Below are positions 9,582 to 19,495 of a stretch of 64,000 nucleotides of DNA, piece by piece; the stretch's first letter is position 1, and the number at the start of each line of letters is the position of its first letter. Both the position numbers and the translations under genes were made by a program. Below the pieces are notes generated by a model. That model was not told the origin of the DNA and did not search any database. It saw nothing but the letters and a program-made list of their open reading frames with translations. This DNA comes from Denitromonas ohlonensis (lineage in GTDB: Bacteria > Pseudomonadota > Gammaproteobacteria > Burkholderiales > Rhodocyclaceae), in the NCBI RefSeq assembly GCF_007625205.1, contig NZ_VMNI01000014.1, positions 102,826 to 166,825 of the forward strand, given 5' to 3'.

Positions 9582-11207
9582 CTAGACTTTGACGTCGCGA
9601 ATGCCGAATTTTGCCTTGAGCGTGGTGTGGAAGTCTTTCAGCGCGGGCAGGCGGGCGTTGTTCGGGTCCTGACGGCGAACCCGGTCGATGAGCCGTTGGG
9701 CCTGACTGGCGTACTGCTCGCTCCAGCCGCGGTTCTCGATGTGGCGCAGCAAGGCCAGCGCGGCGTTGAAGAGGACATGGACGTTATTGGGCATTTTGCC
9801 TACGGCGTTGAGCATTTCGTCGACGGCGCCATCAAAGTCACCCGCTTTGGCCTTCTCGGCGCCCGTGGCGACAAGCGCCCGGACTTCGTGATGAACTTGT
9901 TTTTCGAGGTCTTGCGCGAGATTCGAATAGCCTCGCGCGTCGAGCATCTTGCGCGTGTTTTCGATGGCGCGCGGGGTGTCGGCCGTTCGCATGATGTCGA
10001 GCACCACTTCCGAGCCTGCCGCCTCCATGCCGTGGTCGAAACAGGCTTTTGCCAACTGTTGTTTGAGGCCGAGCGACACCGTGCCGAGCCGCCGCGACTC
10101 AGTCAGCGCCGACTCGACCGCCGCCTTCGCCTTGGCGTCGTCGCCGAGTTTGCCGTGGAGCATGGCGGAGGACAGCGCGGTGCACAGTTTGCCGCGCTCG
10201 GTGGTGGCCATGGTCCGGTCGAGATCACGCAAGGTGGCCGCGGCGTCCTCAAGTTTGCCGTTGCCGATCTGTGCCTGCATGAGCCACACGTGGTCGTCTG
10301 GGTCTCGGAAGTCTGAATATTTGCCTTTGCGTACCACCTCGCCCAACACGGCTTCGGCGGTATGGGAATCGTCCATTTCAAGTGCAATGGCGCCCAGTCG
10401 GCGCAGGCGGCCAACGCGATGCGGGGAAACCGCCGTCGCACGGGCGAGGATGTCGCGGGCTTTGGCCAGCTCGCCCGCGGCCTCACGCGTGCGCGCCAGC
10501 CAGTCATACGCGTCGAGAAACTGATCGTTCTCTTCGACGAGGCCGGTGAGCAGATCTTCCGCTTCGCCATAGCGCTGGCGCATGTAGAGGGCCTTGGCGA
10601 GGCCAAGGCGGGCCCACGGAATGGCACGAAGTTCTAGAACCTTTTGGTAGACCTTTTCGGCTTCATCGGCTTCGCTGGCCGAAATGTGGAGTTCGGCACG
10701 CAGGCGAAGAAAGTCGAGCTGATATTGCGGATGCTCTCGTTCGCCCTCAATGCTCGCTCGTAGCGCGCCTGGGATGTCGCCGGATTCGATCAGCTTGTAA
10801 ACCGGAAGCAGTGCGTCGCGTTTGAGAATGGCGCGCACGATGCGGGTATGAAGCGTGTCGGCAGCGAAGGGTTTGAGGACATAGTCGTTGGGCGCCAGCT
10901 CGGCGGCGGAGACGACTTTTTCATACTGGCGCTCGCCGGTGACCATGATGAACAGCGTAGCCAGTGGAATGATGCCGTTGTGGCGCAGGTCTTCGAGCAG
11001 GTGCTGGCCGTCCTGGCCGTCACCGATGTGGTATTCGCACAGAATGAGGTCGAATCGCGCATCGCGTAGCTTGCGCACCGCGGCGCCGGCCGAGACGGAA
11101 AGCTGCACCTTGTCCACCCCGCTTTCGCCCAGCATGTTGCGCAGTTGAGTGCGCATGTTGGGGTTGGCCTCGATGACGAGGGCGGTAACGGCGGACAGGT
11201 CGGGCAT
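9582..11207 (-). CDS. Receiver-like domain fused to TPR repeats
   Basis: Protein of 541 residues. Residues 1-125 form a CheY-like receiver (ALVIEANPNMRTQLRNML, LILCEYHIGDGQDG, FIMVTGERQ, NDYVLKPF). The remainder is helical with tetratricopeptide repeats, for example WARLGLAKALYMRQRYGEAEDLL and FLDAYDWLARTREAAGELAKARDILARA. The phosphoacceptor position holds Glu58 rather than Asp and the acidic pair is reduced to E13-A14, so it may be a phosphorylation-independent or permanently 'on' receiver. The switch Thr and the Lys (VLKPF) are kept. The start at 11207 gives MPDLSAVTALVIE; upstream in-frame sequence overlaps a terminator and is unlikely to be translated. Partner unknown. Confidence 0.8.
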   Translation of the reverse strand: MPDLSAVTALVIEANPNMRTQLRNMLGESGVDKVQLSVSAGAAVRKLRDARFDLILCEYHIGDGQDGQHLLEDLRHNGIIPLATLFIMVTGERQYEKVVSAAELAPNDYVLKPFAADTLHTRIVRAILKRDALLPVYKLIESGDIPGALRASIEGEREHPQYQLDFLRLRAELHISASEADEAEKVYQKVLELRAIPWARLGLAKALYMRQRYGEAEDLLTGLVEENDQFLDAYDWLARTREAAGELAKARDILARATAVSPHRVGRLRRLGAIALEMDDSHTAEAVLGEVVRKGKYSDFRDPDDHVWLMQAQIGNGKLEDAAATLRDLDRTMATTERGKLCTALSSAMLHGKLGDDAKAKAAVESALTESRRLGTVSLGLKQQLAKACFDHGMEAAGSEVVLDIMRTADTPRAIENTRKMLDARGYSNLAQDLEKQVHHEVRALVATGAEKAKAGDFDGAVDEMLNAVGKMPNNVHVLFNAALALLRHIENRGWSEQYASQAQRLIDRVRRQDPNNARLPALKDFHTTLKAKFGIRDVKV

Positions 11208-11280
11208 GGTGGCGGTGCCGTAGAAAAGGGACTCAAGCTGAATTGTCGGCTTTTTAAGGCCGATCTTGAGTGAACGCACC

Positions 11281-11310
11281 AAAACAAACGAGGCGACCGA
11301 AGTCGCCTCG
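11281..11310 (-). terminator. Rho-independent terminator after aspS
   Basis: Nine-base stem CGAGGCGAC / GTCGCCTCG with a tetraloop (11289-11310), followed on the minus strand by TTTGTTTT. It lies 28 bases past the aspS stop codon and separates aspS from the receiver-TPR gene. Confidence 0.85.
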
Positions 11311-11337
11311 TTGTGTCTTTGAGCCATTCCGCCGGGA

Positions 11338-13140
11338 TTAGTCCTTGGTGACCTCCACCGAGGTTTCGACTTTCTGGCGCAGACGGACGTGCAGGTCGCG
11401 CAACTGGCGGTCGTCGACGGGCGAGGGTGCCTCGGTGAGCAGACACTGGGCGCGCTGCGTTTTGGGGAAAGCGATCACGTCGCGGATCGACTCCGCGCCG
11501 GTCATCATGGTGACGATGCGGTCGAGGCCGAAGGCCAGGCCACCATGCGGCGGTGCGCCGTATTTCAGCGCATCGAGCAGGAAACCGAACTTCTGCTGGG
11601 CCTCTTCGTCGCCGATCCCCAGCGCGCTGAACACCTTGCTTTGCACGTCGGCACGGTGGATACGTACCGAGCCACCGCCGAGCTCCCAGCCGTTCAATGC
11701 GAGATCATAGGCTTTGGCGAGGCACTTGCCCGGGTCGCTGACGAGCAAGTCGAGGTGTTCGTCCTTGGGGCTGGTGAAGGGATGGTGGCAGGCGGTCCAG
11801 CGCTTGTCTTCGTCGTCATACTCGAACATCGGGAAATCCACCACCCACAGCGGCTCCCAGGCCTTGCCATTGACGTAGCCCTTCTCGTGGCCGACCTTGC
11901 TGCGCAATGCGCCGAGGGCGTCGTTCACGATCTTGGTCTTGTCTGCGCCGAAGAAGATCAGATCACCGTTTTGCGCACCAGTGCGCTCAATGATGGTTGC
12001 CAGCGCCTGCGCGTGCAGGTTTTTGACGATGGGCGACTGCAGGCCCTCATCGCTCAGTTTGGTGATGTCGTTGACCTTGATGTAGGCCAGACCCCGGGCG
12101 CCGTAGATGCCGACGAACTTGGTGTATTCGTCGATTTCGCCACGGGTAAGCTGGGCGCCGCCGGGGATTCGCATGGCAGCGACCCGGCCGGTGTCGGAAT
12201 TGGCCGGGCCGGAGAAGACCTTGAAGGCAACGTCCTTGACGGCGTCGGTGACATCGGTGATTTCGAGCGTTACACGCAGGTCGGGCTTGTCCGAGCCGAA
12301 GCGTGACATCGCTTCGGCGTAGCTCATGCGCGGAAATGGCGCGGGAAGATCGACGTCCAGCACTTCCTTGAAAATGCTGCGAATCATCTCTTCCATCAGC
12401 GCGGTAATCTCGGCTTCGCCCAGGAAGGACGTCTCGATATCGACCTGGGTGAATTCGGGCTGCCGGTCGGCCCGGAGGTCTTCGTCACGGAAGCACTTGG
12501 TGATCTGGTAGTAGCGGTCGTAACCGGCCACCATCAGCAGTTGCTTGAACAGTTGCGGCGACTGGGGCAGGGCGAAGAAGTGACCCGGATGAACCCGCGA
12601 CGGCACCAGGTAGTCACGCGCGCCTTCCGGCGTGCTCTTGGTGAGCATCGGCGTCTCGATGTCGATGAAGCCTTTGGCATCGAGGAAACGACGGAAGGCC
12701 ATCGCCGTCTTGTAGCGCAGCATCATGTTGCGTTGCATGGCCGGGCGGCGCAGATCGATCACGCGATGGGTCAGGCGCGTGGTTTCCGACAGGTTGTCGT
12801 CATCGAGCTGGAACGGTGGCGTGACCGAGGCGTTGAGGACTTCAATCTCGTGGCAAAGCACTTCGATTTCGCCGGACGTGAGGTTGGCGTTTTCGGTGCC
12901 GGCAGGGCGGCGTCGGACCTTGCCCGTCATGCGTACGACAAACTCGTTGCGAAGCGACTCAGCCACGGTAAACATGTCGGCGCGGTCGGGGTCACAGACC
13001 ACCTGAACAAGACCTTCGCGGTCGCGCAGATCGACGAAAATCACACCACCGTGATCCCGCCGCCGGTGCACCCAGCCGCACAGGGTGACGATCTGGTCGA
13101 GGTTGGCGGCAGTGACCTGGCCGCAGTATTGAGTACGCAT
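11338..13140 (-). CDS. aspS: Aspartyl-tRNA synthetase
   Basis: Class II aminoacyl-tRNA synthetase of 600 residues, the usual bacterial length. An N-terminal OB-fold anticodon domain ([31 protein letters not shown]) is followed by motif 1, the motif 2 loop [19 protein letters not shown], the GAD insertion domain, and motif 3 [14 protein letters not shown] near the C-terminus. Many betaproteobacteria use one AspRS for both Asp and Asn tRNAs; sequence alone does not decide this here. Confidence 0.97.
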   Translation of the reverse strand: MRTQYCGQVTAANLDQIVTLCGWVHRRRDHGGVIFVDLRDREGLVQVVCDPDRADMFTVAESLRNEFVVRMTGKVRRRPAGTENANLTSGEIEVLCHEIEVLNASVTPPFQLDDDNLSETTRLTHRVIDLRRPAMQRNMMLRYKTAMAFRRFLDAKGFIDIETPMLTKSTPEGARDYLVPSRVHPGHFFALPQSPQLFKQLLMVAGYDRYYQITKCFRDEDLRADRQPEFTQVDIETSFLGEAEITALMEEMIRSIFKEVLDVDLPAPFPRMSYAEAMSRFGSDKPDLRVTLEITDVTDAVKDVAFKVFSGPANSDTGRVAAMRIPGGAQLTRGEIDEYTKFVGIYGARGLAYIKVNDITKLSDEGLQSPIVKNLHAQALATIIERTGAQNGDLIFFGADKTKIVNDALGALRSKVGHEKGYVNGKAWEPLWVVDFPMFEYDDEDKRWTACHHPFTSPKDEHLDLLVSDPGKCLAKAYDLALNGWELGGGSVRIHRADVQSKVFSALGIGDEEAQQKFGFLLDALKYGAPPHGGLAFGLDRIVTMMTGAESIRDVIAFPKTQRAQCLLTEAPSPVDDRQLRDLHVRLRQKVETSVEVTKD

Positions 13141-13188
13141 GATTCTGATTCCGTATTTTGTACGCTTGGGGCGAATCGCCCCGAGTTG

Positions 13189-13815
13189 TTAGGGTTTGAC
13201 CGGGGCGAGCTCGGCGATGTCGGCCTTTTTGCCGGACGTGACCACACCCATTGAAATGACATACTTGAGCGCTTCGTCAACGCTCATTTCCAGTTCGATG
13301 ACGTCTGCGCGCGGGACCATCAGGAAAAACCCCGAGGTCGGGTTTGGCGTGGTCGGGACGTAGATGCTGATGTAGTCGCCGCTCAGATGGCGGGCCGCGT
13401 CGCCACCCGGCTTTCCGGTGAGGAAGGCGATGGTCCAGGCACCCTGGCGGGGATACTGAACCAGCAGCGCTTTGCGGAACGCGTGGCTGGAACTGGAAAA
13501 CAGGGTGTCGGATACTTGCTTGACGCTTGAATAGATGGATTTCACCACCGGGATGCGCGCGAGCAATGCCTCCCAGACCAGCACCAGACGCTGGCCAAGC
13601 ACATTGGCGCCGATCAAGCCGGTGAGCAGAATGATCAGCAAGGTGAGTGCGACGCCGATGCCCGGAATGTCGAGCCCGAGCAAGACTTTGGGCTGCCAGT
13701 GCTCAGGTATCCACAGCAGGATTCGATCCAGCGTGCTGACGATCCAGGCGATCACCATGAAGGTGATGGCGAGCGGGATCCAGATCAGGAGCCCGGTGAC
13801 GAAGTATTTCTTCAT
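13189..13815 (-). CDS. DUF502 family membrane protein
   Basis: Protein of 208 residues with two N-terminal transmembrane segments (YFVTGLLIWIPLAITFMVIAW and GIGVALTLLIILLTGLIGANVLG), then a soluble domain with family-typical ARIPVVKSIYSSVKQVSDTL and GDYISIYVPTTPNPTSGFFLMVP. DUF502 is widespread and its function is not established. It sits between the FmdB-type gene and aspS, all in the same direction with short gaps (9 and 48 bases). Confidence 0.85.
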   Translation of the reverse strand: MKKYFVTGLLIWIPLAITFMVIAWIVSTLDRILLWIPEHWQPKVLLGLDIPGIGVALTLLIILLTGLIGANVLGQRLVLVWEALLARIPVVKSIYSSVKQVSDTLFSSSSHAFRKALLVQYPRQGAWTIAFLTGKPGGDAARHLSGDYISIYVPTTPNPTSGFFLMVPRADVIELEMSVDEALKYVISMGVVTSGKKADIAELAPVKP

Positions 13816-13824
13816 TCGATACGG

Positions 13825-14094
13825 TCAGTGGCAGGCGCAGCCACCGCCACAACTGGCGTCGGTCGTGCCGGAGGTCGGGGCAGCCTCGGTTTTGGTGGGC
13901 GCACTGGCGCTGCCGCCTTTGAAGTCGGTGGCGTACCAGCCCGAGCCCTTCAGCTGAAAGCCGGGCGCGGTGAGCTGTTTGGTGTAGGCGTTCGCGCCAC
14001 AGGCGGGGCAGACCGTCAGTGGTGCATCACTCATCTTCTGCAAATGATCTTTTTGAGCACCGCAATCGGTGCAGCGATAGGCGTAGATCGGCAT
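13825..14094 (-). CDS. FmdB-family zinc-ribbon protein
   Basis: Small protein of 89 residues. The N-terminal MPIYAYRCTDCGAQKDHLQKMSDAPLTVCPACG has two CxxC knuckles and matches the FmdB regulatory-type zinc ribbon. The tail is low in complexity and ends in CGGGCACH, a Cys/His-rich terminus common in this family. Function is unknown; it probably forms an operon with DUF502 and aspS. Confidence 0.85.
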   Translation of the reverse strand: MPIYAYRCTDCGAQKDHLQKMSDAPLTVCPACGANAYTKQLTAPGFQLKGSGWYATDFKGGSASAPTKTEAAPTSGTTDASCGGGCACH

Positions 14095-14201
14095 GACAAG
14101 CTCCGAAAAATCAAGCCCGTAAGTCTATCTTATTGGCGATGGTGCGGGAAGCGGTGTGCAGTGTCGCGCAGGCGTAGCACTGATTTGATTTTGCGCTGGT
14201 G

Positions 14202-15053
14202 TCAGAACGCCTGGAGGTAACGCGCGTTCAAGCTTTCACCGAAAAAGAGGGCCAGCAGGCCTGCCGCGGCGAGGTAGGGGCCAAACGGAATTGGTGTGTC
14301 CCGCCCATGGCGAGCGAAGAGCATCAAGGCAATCCCGACTGTTGCACCGACAATTGAGGACAGCAGAATGGTCAGCGGCAGCATTTGCCAGCCAAGCCAG
14401 GCGCCAACGGCGGAGAGTAGCTTGAAGTCGCCGTAACCCATTCCTTCCTTGCCGGTGACCAGACGGAAAAGGTGAAAGACCAACCACAGGCAGAGATACC
14501 CCGCGACAGCGCCAACCACCGCATCGTGCAAGGACGTAAACGTGCCGCCCAGGTTGAATAGGAGTCCAAGCCAGATCAGTGGCAGGGTGATGGTGTCGGG
14601 TAAAAGTTGGGTGTCCAGGTCGATAAACGTCAATGCAATCATCGCCCAGACGAACAGCAGGGCGCCTAGGGTGGCGACGCTGTTGCCGAACTTCCACGCG
14701 ACAAGTGCTGAAAGGGCCGCAGTGGCGATTTCAACGCTCGGGTAGCGCCGGCTGATTGGCGCTTTGCAGTGACGACAGCGGCCGCGGAGCACCAGATAGC
14801 TCAGTACCGGAATGTTGTCGATGGCGGTGACCTGGGTGCCACAGTGTGGGCAGCGGGAGCGGGGCGTGGCCAGATTGAAACGGGCTGGCGCGTTGACTTC
14901 TTCCCCGCGCATTTCGGCCGCCTGCTGCGCCCACTCGTTTTCCATCATCGTGGGAAGGCGATGGATGACGACGTTCAGAAAACTGCCGACAAACAGGCCG
15001 AGAAGGCAACTGAGTGCGACGAGCGCTGTCGGTTCGTTGAAGAGTTCGGTCAT
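14202..15053 (-). CDS. pilD: Prepilin peptidase / N-methyltransferase
   Basis: Inner-membrane aspartyl protease that removes the leader of type IV prepilins and methylates the new N-terminus. The N-terminal cytoplasmic loop has the two CxxC pairs (RCPHCGTQ and GRCRHCKAP) and the start LVGSFLNVVIHRLP is the methylation region. The catalytic aspartates are in FIDLDTQLLPD and GMGYGDFKLLSA (the GxGD motif). Several transmembrane segments follow. Third gene of a pilB-pilC-pilD operon. Confidence 0.95.
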   Translation of the reverse strand: MTELFNEPTALVALSCLLGLFVGSFLNVVIHRLPTMMENEWAQQAAEMRGEEVNAPARFNLATPRSRCPHCGTQVTAIDNIPVLSYLVLRGRCRHCKAPISRRYPSVEIATAALSALVAWKFGNSVATLGALLFVWAMIALTFIDLDTQLLPDTITLPLIWLGLLFNLGGTFTSLHDAVVGAVAGYLCLWLVFHLFRLVTGKEGMGYGDFKLLSAVGAWLGWQMLPLTILLSSIVGATVGIALMLFARHGRDTPIPFGPYLAAAGLLALFFGESLNARYLQAF

Positions 15054-15096
15054 GAGGGATTGGTGCCGCCCCGGGGTCCAGGGCGGGCCAGGAAAG

Positions 15097-16332
15097 TTAG
15101 ACGACGGCGCCGAGTTTGAAGATCGGGAGGTACATGGCGACGACTAGGCCGCCGATGACAGTACCTAGAAACACCATGATCATTGGCTCAAGCAACTGAG
15201 ATAGTCCCGCGACTGCGTCGTCTACCTCCTGCTCGAAGAAATCAGCGACCTTGCTCAACATGCCGTCGAGTTGTCCGGACTCTTCACCTATGGATACCAT
15301 TTGTACAACCATGGTCGGAAAAACCTTAACGCCTTGCATGGATACGGTAAGGCTGGTGCCTGTGCTGACGTCCGACTGGATCTGTTTGGTTGCGACTTTG
15401 TAAACATGGTTTCCGGCCGCGCCACCGACTGAGTCAAGCGCCTCCACCAGTGGAACCCCAGCCGCAAACATGGTTGCAAGTGTACGGGTCCAGCGTGCAA
15501 TTGTGGCTTTCCGGATGACATCGCCAATGACCGGTACCTGAAGGATGAAACGATCCATGGCGTTCTGAGCTTTCTCTGATCTTCGATATGCCATGCTCAA
15601 GCCGACAATAATCGCGGTGAGACCGCCAAAAACAATGTACCAATTGTCGACAAAGTAGTCTGACATGGCGATTACGATCTGTGTTGGGGCGGGAAGATCT
15701 GCACCAAAATTGGCGAACACATTTTTGAATTCAGGAATAACGAAGATCATCATCACCGACACCACCAAAGTGGCGACGACAATGACCGCCATTGGATAGA
15801 AAAGTGCCGACTTGATCTTGCCTTTAATGGCGATGATTTTTTCTTTATAGGTTGCAAGGCGATCTAGCAGACTATCCAAAATACCTGCTTGCTCGCCCGC
15901 CGCTACCAAATTACAGAAGAGTTGATCAAAGTGAAGCGGGTGCTTCCGAAACGCTTGCGACAAACTGCTGCCGGTTTCAACGTCATTGCGAATGTCATTC
16001 AGCAAACGCCCCAGCGAGGGGTTGCCCGATCCCTTGATGCCAATATCAAAGGCCTGAAGCAGTGGCACGCCGGACTTCATCATGGTTGCCATCTGGCGAG
16101 TGAATAGCGCGATGTCCTTGTCGGTGATGCGGCGGCCCCGAGAAAGCTTCCGCTTCTTGACCTTGGTGACGAGAATGCCCTGACGGCGTAGCGTTGCCTG
16201 GACAACCGCCTCACCCCCTGCGCGGACTTCGCCGCGAATGATCTTGCCTTTCTTGTCCTTGCCTTCCCAGTCGTAGAGATGCTCTTTGACATCTTGGGCT
16301 GTGCGGCGAGTAGAGCGGGTAGCGGTTGCCAT
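15097..16332 (-). CDS. pilC: Type IV pilus inner-membrane platform protein
   Basis: Protein of 411 residues of the GspF/PilC family that anchors the pilus assembly ATPases to the inner membrane. Two repeated GspF domains are visible: FTRQMATMMKSGVPLLQAFDI and WTRTLATMFAAGVPLVEALDSV, each followed by the typical transmembrane helices, with VAAGEQAGILDSLLDRLA and VSIGEESGQLDGMLSKVA as the paired signatures. It is 17 bases after pilB and 43 bases before pilD. Confidence 0.95.
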   Translation of the reverse strand: MATATRSTRRTAQDVKEHLYDWEGKDKKGKIIRGEVRAGGEAVVQATLRRQGILVTKVKKRKLSRGRRITDKDIALFTRQMATMMKSGVPLLQAFDIGIKGSGNPSLGRLLNDIRNDVETGSSLSQAFRKHPLHFDQLFCNLVAAGEQAGILDSLLDRLATYKEKIIAIKGKIKSALFYPMAVIVVATLVVSVMMIFVIPEFKNVFANFGADLPAPTQIVIAMSDYFVDNWYIVFGGLTAIIVGLSMAYRRSEKAQNAMDRFILQVPVIGDVIRKATIARWTRTLATMFAAGVPLVEALDSVGGAAGNHVYKVATKQIQSDVSTGTSLTVSMQGVKVFPTMVVQMVSIGEESGQLDGMLSKVADFFEQEVDDAVAGLSQLLEPMIMVFLGTVIGGLVVAMYLPIFKLGAVV

Positions 16333-16349
16333 GTGTGTCGTGCCTCGAA

Positions 16350-18065
16350 TTAGTCGTTGGTCGTCGCCAGAACTTCTGCCAGAGAAGTCATGCCGGCCTT
16401 GACCTTGCGAAGGCCCGAGCGGCGAAGGTCCATCACGCCGTCGAGCTCCGCTTGCGCGGCGATCTCAATTGAGTTGCCGTTGTTCATGATGATGCGGGCG
16501 ATCTCGTCTGTGATCGGCATGACCTGATAGATGCCGACCCGGCCTTTGTAGCCGCTGCCCTTGCATTTATCGCAGCCTACGGGACCGTAGGGCTTCCAGC
16601 TGCCGTCCAGATCCGCCTCGGAAAAGCCGGCTTCAATCAGCGCGTCGTGCGGGATGTCTAGCGCCTGTTTGCAGGTGCACAGGCGTCTTGCGAGGCGCTG
16701 GGCAGTGATCAGGATGACCGACGAGGCGATGTTGAACGCCGCAACGCCCATGTTGCGCAGACGCTCAAGCGTGGTCGGCGCGTCGTTGGTGTGCAGGGTC
16801 GATAGCACCAAGTGCCCGGTCTGTGCCGCCTTGATGGAGATCTCGGACGTTTCGAGGTCCCGAATTTCGCCAACCATGATGACGTCCGGGTCTTGCCGCA
16901 GAAAGGCCCTGAGCGCGAAAGAGAAGGTCAGACCGGCTTTTTCGTTGACGTTGACCTGGTTGATGCCGGGCAGGTTGATTTCAGCCGGATCCTCGGCGGT
17001 GGAGATGTTGACCCCGGCCTTGTTCAGGATGTTCAGGCAGGTATAGAGCGAAACGGTTTTGCCGCTACCGGTGGGTCCGGTGACCAGAATCATGCCATAA
17101 GGGCGCTCAATGGCTTCGAGTAATGCGGCCTTCTGTTCGGGGTCGTAACCCAGCGCGTCGACGCCCAGCATGGCGGAGGAGGGGTCGAGAATACGCATGA
17201 CGATCTTTTCGCCATGGAGGGTTGGCAGCGTCGATACCCGGAAGTCGATGGCCTTGTTCTTGGAAAGCACCAGCTTCATCCGGCCGTCCTGGGGGACGCG
17301 TTTTTCCGAGATGTCCAGACGCGAGATGACCTTGATACGGGCAGCGATTTTCTCTCGCAACACCAGGGGCGGTTGCGCCACTTCGCGCAAGGTGCCGTCG
17401 GTTCGTACGCGAATGCGGTAATACTTTTCGTAGGGTTCGAAATGGATGTCCGACGCCCCTTCATTGATGGCGTCGATCAGGACCTTCTGAATGAATCGAA
17501 CGACTGGCGCGTCATCGACTTCTGCCTGTGCATCGTCGGCGGCGGCTTCGCTGGGCGTGTCCTGCTCCAGCATGTCCATGTCGAATTCGTCGCCGGTGAG
17601 CGCTTCGAGCGTCTCCTTCGCGGACTCGCCTTGCTTGTCGATGGCTGCAAGCAGCTTGCTCGCCTCGACAACCACCGGGTCGACAGACAGGCCGCTCTGA
17701 AAGCGGATTTCGTCGAGTGCACGCAGGTTGGTGGGGTCGGCGAGTGCGACGGTCAGGCGATTGCCGCGCTTGGCGATCGGCAGGACATGGTGCTTTCCGA
17801 TCAACTTTCGGTCGATCGCATCGACCAGAATATTGCTCGGATCGAGCGCCGAGATGTCTAGCAAGGGGTGGCCGAAGGTGTCTGCAGCGAAGCGGGCGAT
17901 ATCCCGTTCACCGAGCAGGCCTCGGCGAGCGGCTTCCAGAATGAAGCCGTTGACCTTGTTTTGCTGTTCGGACGTGCACGCCGCAGCGTCCGCCTCTGTC
18001 AGGCGGTTTTGTTGGACGAGTGCGCGCGCAAGACCCGTGAGCGCAGTTTGAGGATTTGCAGCCAT
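16350..18065 (-). CDS. pilB: Type IV pilus assembly ATPase
   Basis: Hexameric ATPase powering pilus extension. The N-terminal MshEN-type domain is followed by the secretion ATPase core: Walker A GPTGSGKT, Asp boxes (ASDIHFEPYEKYYRIRVRTDG), Walker B ILVTG/DPDVIMVGEIRD and the tetracysteine zinc site (CTCKQAL plus CDKCKGSGYKGR). ATG at 18065 is chosen because AGGTGG lies just upstream; a GTG at 18071 is in frame. No major pilin or pilT gene is in this window. Confidence 0.95.
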   Translation of the reverse strand: MAANPQTALTGLARALVQQNRLTEADAAACTSEQQNKVNGFILEAARRGLLGERDIARFAADTFGHPLLDISALDPSNILVDAIDRKLIGKHHVLPIAKRGNRLTVALADPTNLRALDEIRFQSGLSVDPVVVEASKLLAAIDKQGESAKETLEALTGDEFDMDMLEQDTPSEAAADDAQAEVDDAPVVRFIQKVLIDAINEGASDIHFEPYEKYYRIRVRTDGTLREVAQPPLVLREKIAARIKVISRLDISEKRVPQDGRMKLVLSKNKAIDFRVSTLPTLHGEKIVMRILDPSSAMLGVDALGYDPEQKAALLEAIERPYGMILVTGPTGSGKTVSLYTCLNILNKAGVNISTAEDPAEINLPGINQVNVNEKAGLTFSFALRAFLRQDPDVIMVGEIRDLETSEISIKAAQTGHLVLSTLHTNDAPTTLERLRNMGVAAFNIASSVILITAQRLARRLCTCKQALDIPHDALIEAGFSEADLDGSWKPYGPVGCDKCKGSGYKGRVGIYQVMPITDEIARIIMNNGNSIEIAAQAELDGVMDLRRSGLRKVKAGMTSLAEVLATTND

Positions 18066-18153
18066 GACCACCTGTTATGGATCCGACATAGCATGTTGCA
18101 TCGCTTGATGTGCCTTGTAAAGCTTCAGGCGCAAACCCTTGTCACAACTTGGT

Positions 18154-19422
18154 TTATGTCCGCGGTTTGAACAGCCGTGCGGTCTTCACCATGCGATCTT
18201 GAGTCTGCACCACTTCGATGGGTACATCGCCAATCCGGATTGAGAGTCCGGCCTCAGGAATATCCTGGAGGTATTCAACAATCAGCCCGTTCACTGTTTT
18301 CGGACCATTTACCGGAAGGTTGAGGCCTAATTTGCGATTGAGGTCTCTCAGATTGTGCGCACCGTCGACAAGAACGCTGTCGCTGGCGTGCCACGCAAGG
18401 TGATCACCGCCGGCTGGCGCGCTGGTGGTGAACTTGCCGATCATCTCTTCGATGATGTCTTCGACGGTGACCAAGCCGAGCAATTCGCCGTATTCGTCCA
18501 CGACGAGGCCCATGCGTTGCTTGTTCTCCTGGAAGAACTGAAGCTGGGAGTAGACGGGCGTGTCTGCCGGAATGAAGTAGGGCTTGGACAGTATGTTGCG
18601 CAAGGCGTCATGGTCCAGGCGCTCTTCAAGCGTATGGCTGAGCATGCGGCGCAGGTGCAGGATGCCGACGACGTTGTCGGTTTCGCCGTCGAACACCGGC
18701 AAACGGGTGTGATAGCTCGTTGCCAGCTGTTGGCGAATATCTTCGATGGTGTCCGACAGGTCGATGCCCTCGATGGCGCCTCTTGGCGTCATGACGTCCT
18801 CGACGGTGATGTCTTCCAGTTCAAACATGTTCAGCAGGATGCTGCGGTGCTTTGACGGGATGACGTGTCCCGCCTCGAGAACCATGCTGCGCAGCTCTTC
18901 TGTCGAGACCTGGTCTTGTCCGTTTTCGCCTTGAGGGGCGAGGCGGAGTGCGCGCAGGAGAACGGCGACGAACAAGTTGACGAACCAGACCGCAAAATAG
19001 GAGGCGCGCAACAAAAAAGTCAGCGGAAAGGCGTAGATGACCGCGAGTCGGTCGGCATACCTTGCACCGATCACCTTTGGCGTGATCTCTGAAAAAACGA
19101 GGATCATGAAGGTCACGGCAAGTGTGCCCGCGCCGAGCGCCCAGCGCTCCTCGCCGAACAAGGCAATCGTAATTACGCTCACCAGTGTCGCGGCGGCAGC
19201 GTTGACCAGATTGTTGAACAGCAAAATGACGCCGAGCAGCTTCTCTGTCTGCCCGAGCAGATTCAGCGCCAGAGTGGCACCTCGATGGCCGCTTGAGGCC
19301 ATGGATTTGAGGCGATAGCGGTTGGCGACCATCATGGTTGTTTCGGCCATCGAGAACAGGCCGGAAAACACCAACAGCAAGGCGAGCGCAGAGATCTGCA
19401 CTGAAAGAGGAATGTCGGTCAC
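18154..19422 (-). CDS. CNNM/CBS-domain transporter (HlyC/CorC family)
   Basis: Protein of 422 residues. An N-terminal CNNM (DUF21) membrane domain (AETTMMVANRYRLKSMASSGHRGA, ILLFNNLVNAAAATLVSV) is followed by two CBS domains (VEDVMTPRGAIEGIDL and the YFIPADTPVYSQLQFFQENKQRMG region) and the CorC_HlyC domain (GLIVEYLQDIPEAG). Members are linked to magnesium/cobalt efflux or magnesium homeostasis. It is upstream of pilB on the same strand. Confidence 0.88.
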   Translation of the reverse strand: MTDIPLSVQISALALLLVFSGLFSMAETTMMVANRYRLKSMASSGHRGATLALNLLGQTEKLLGVILLFNNLVNAAAATLVSVITIALFGEERWALGAGTLAVTFMILVFSEITPKVIGARYADRLAVIYAFPLTFLLRASYFAVWFVNLFVAVLLRALRLAPQGENGQDQVSTEELRSMVLEAGHVIPSKHRSILLNMFELEDITVEDVMTPRGAIEGIDLSDTIEDIRQQLATSYHTRLPVFDGETDNVVGILHLRRMLSHTLEERLDHDALRNILSKPYFIPADTPVYSQLQFFQENKQRMGLVVDEYGELLGLVTVEDIIEEMIGKFTTSAPAGGDHLAWHASDSVLVDGAHNLRDLNRKLGLNLPVNGPKTVNGLIVEYLQDIPEAGLSIRIGDVPIEVVQTQDRMVKTARLFKPRT

Positions 19423-19495
19423 GGCCTGCTAGGCGAAAAGGGGAGCGTCGAGTATTCCGGCGCGATGCGGTGATGTCAAGGCGGCGACTCCGGAT

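Noticed and set aside
11389..12306. Open frame of 305 codons on the plus strand inside aspS
   Set aside because: Antisense to aspS, which is certain from class II motifs; no ribosome site or family match.
13156..13185. GGGGCGA/TCGCCCC palindrome between aspS and DUF502
   Set aside because: The loop would be a single base and no T-run follows; too weak to call a terminator.
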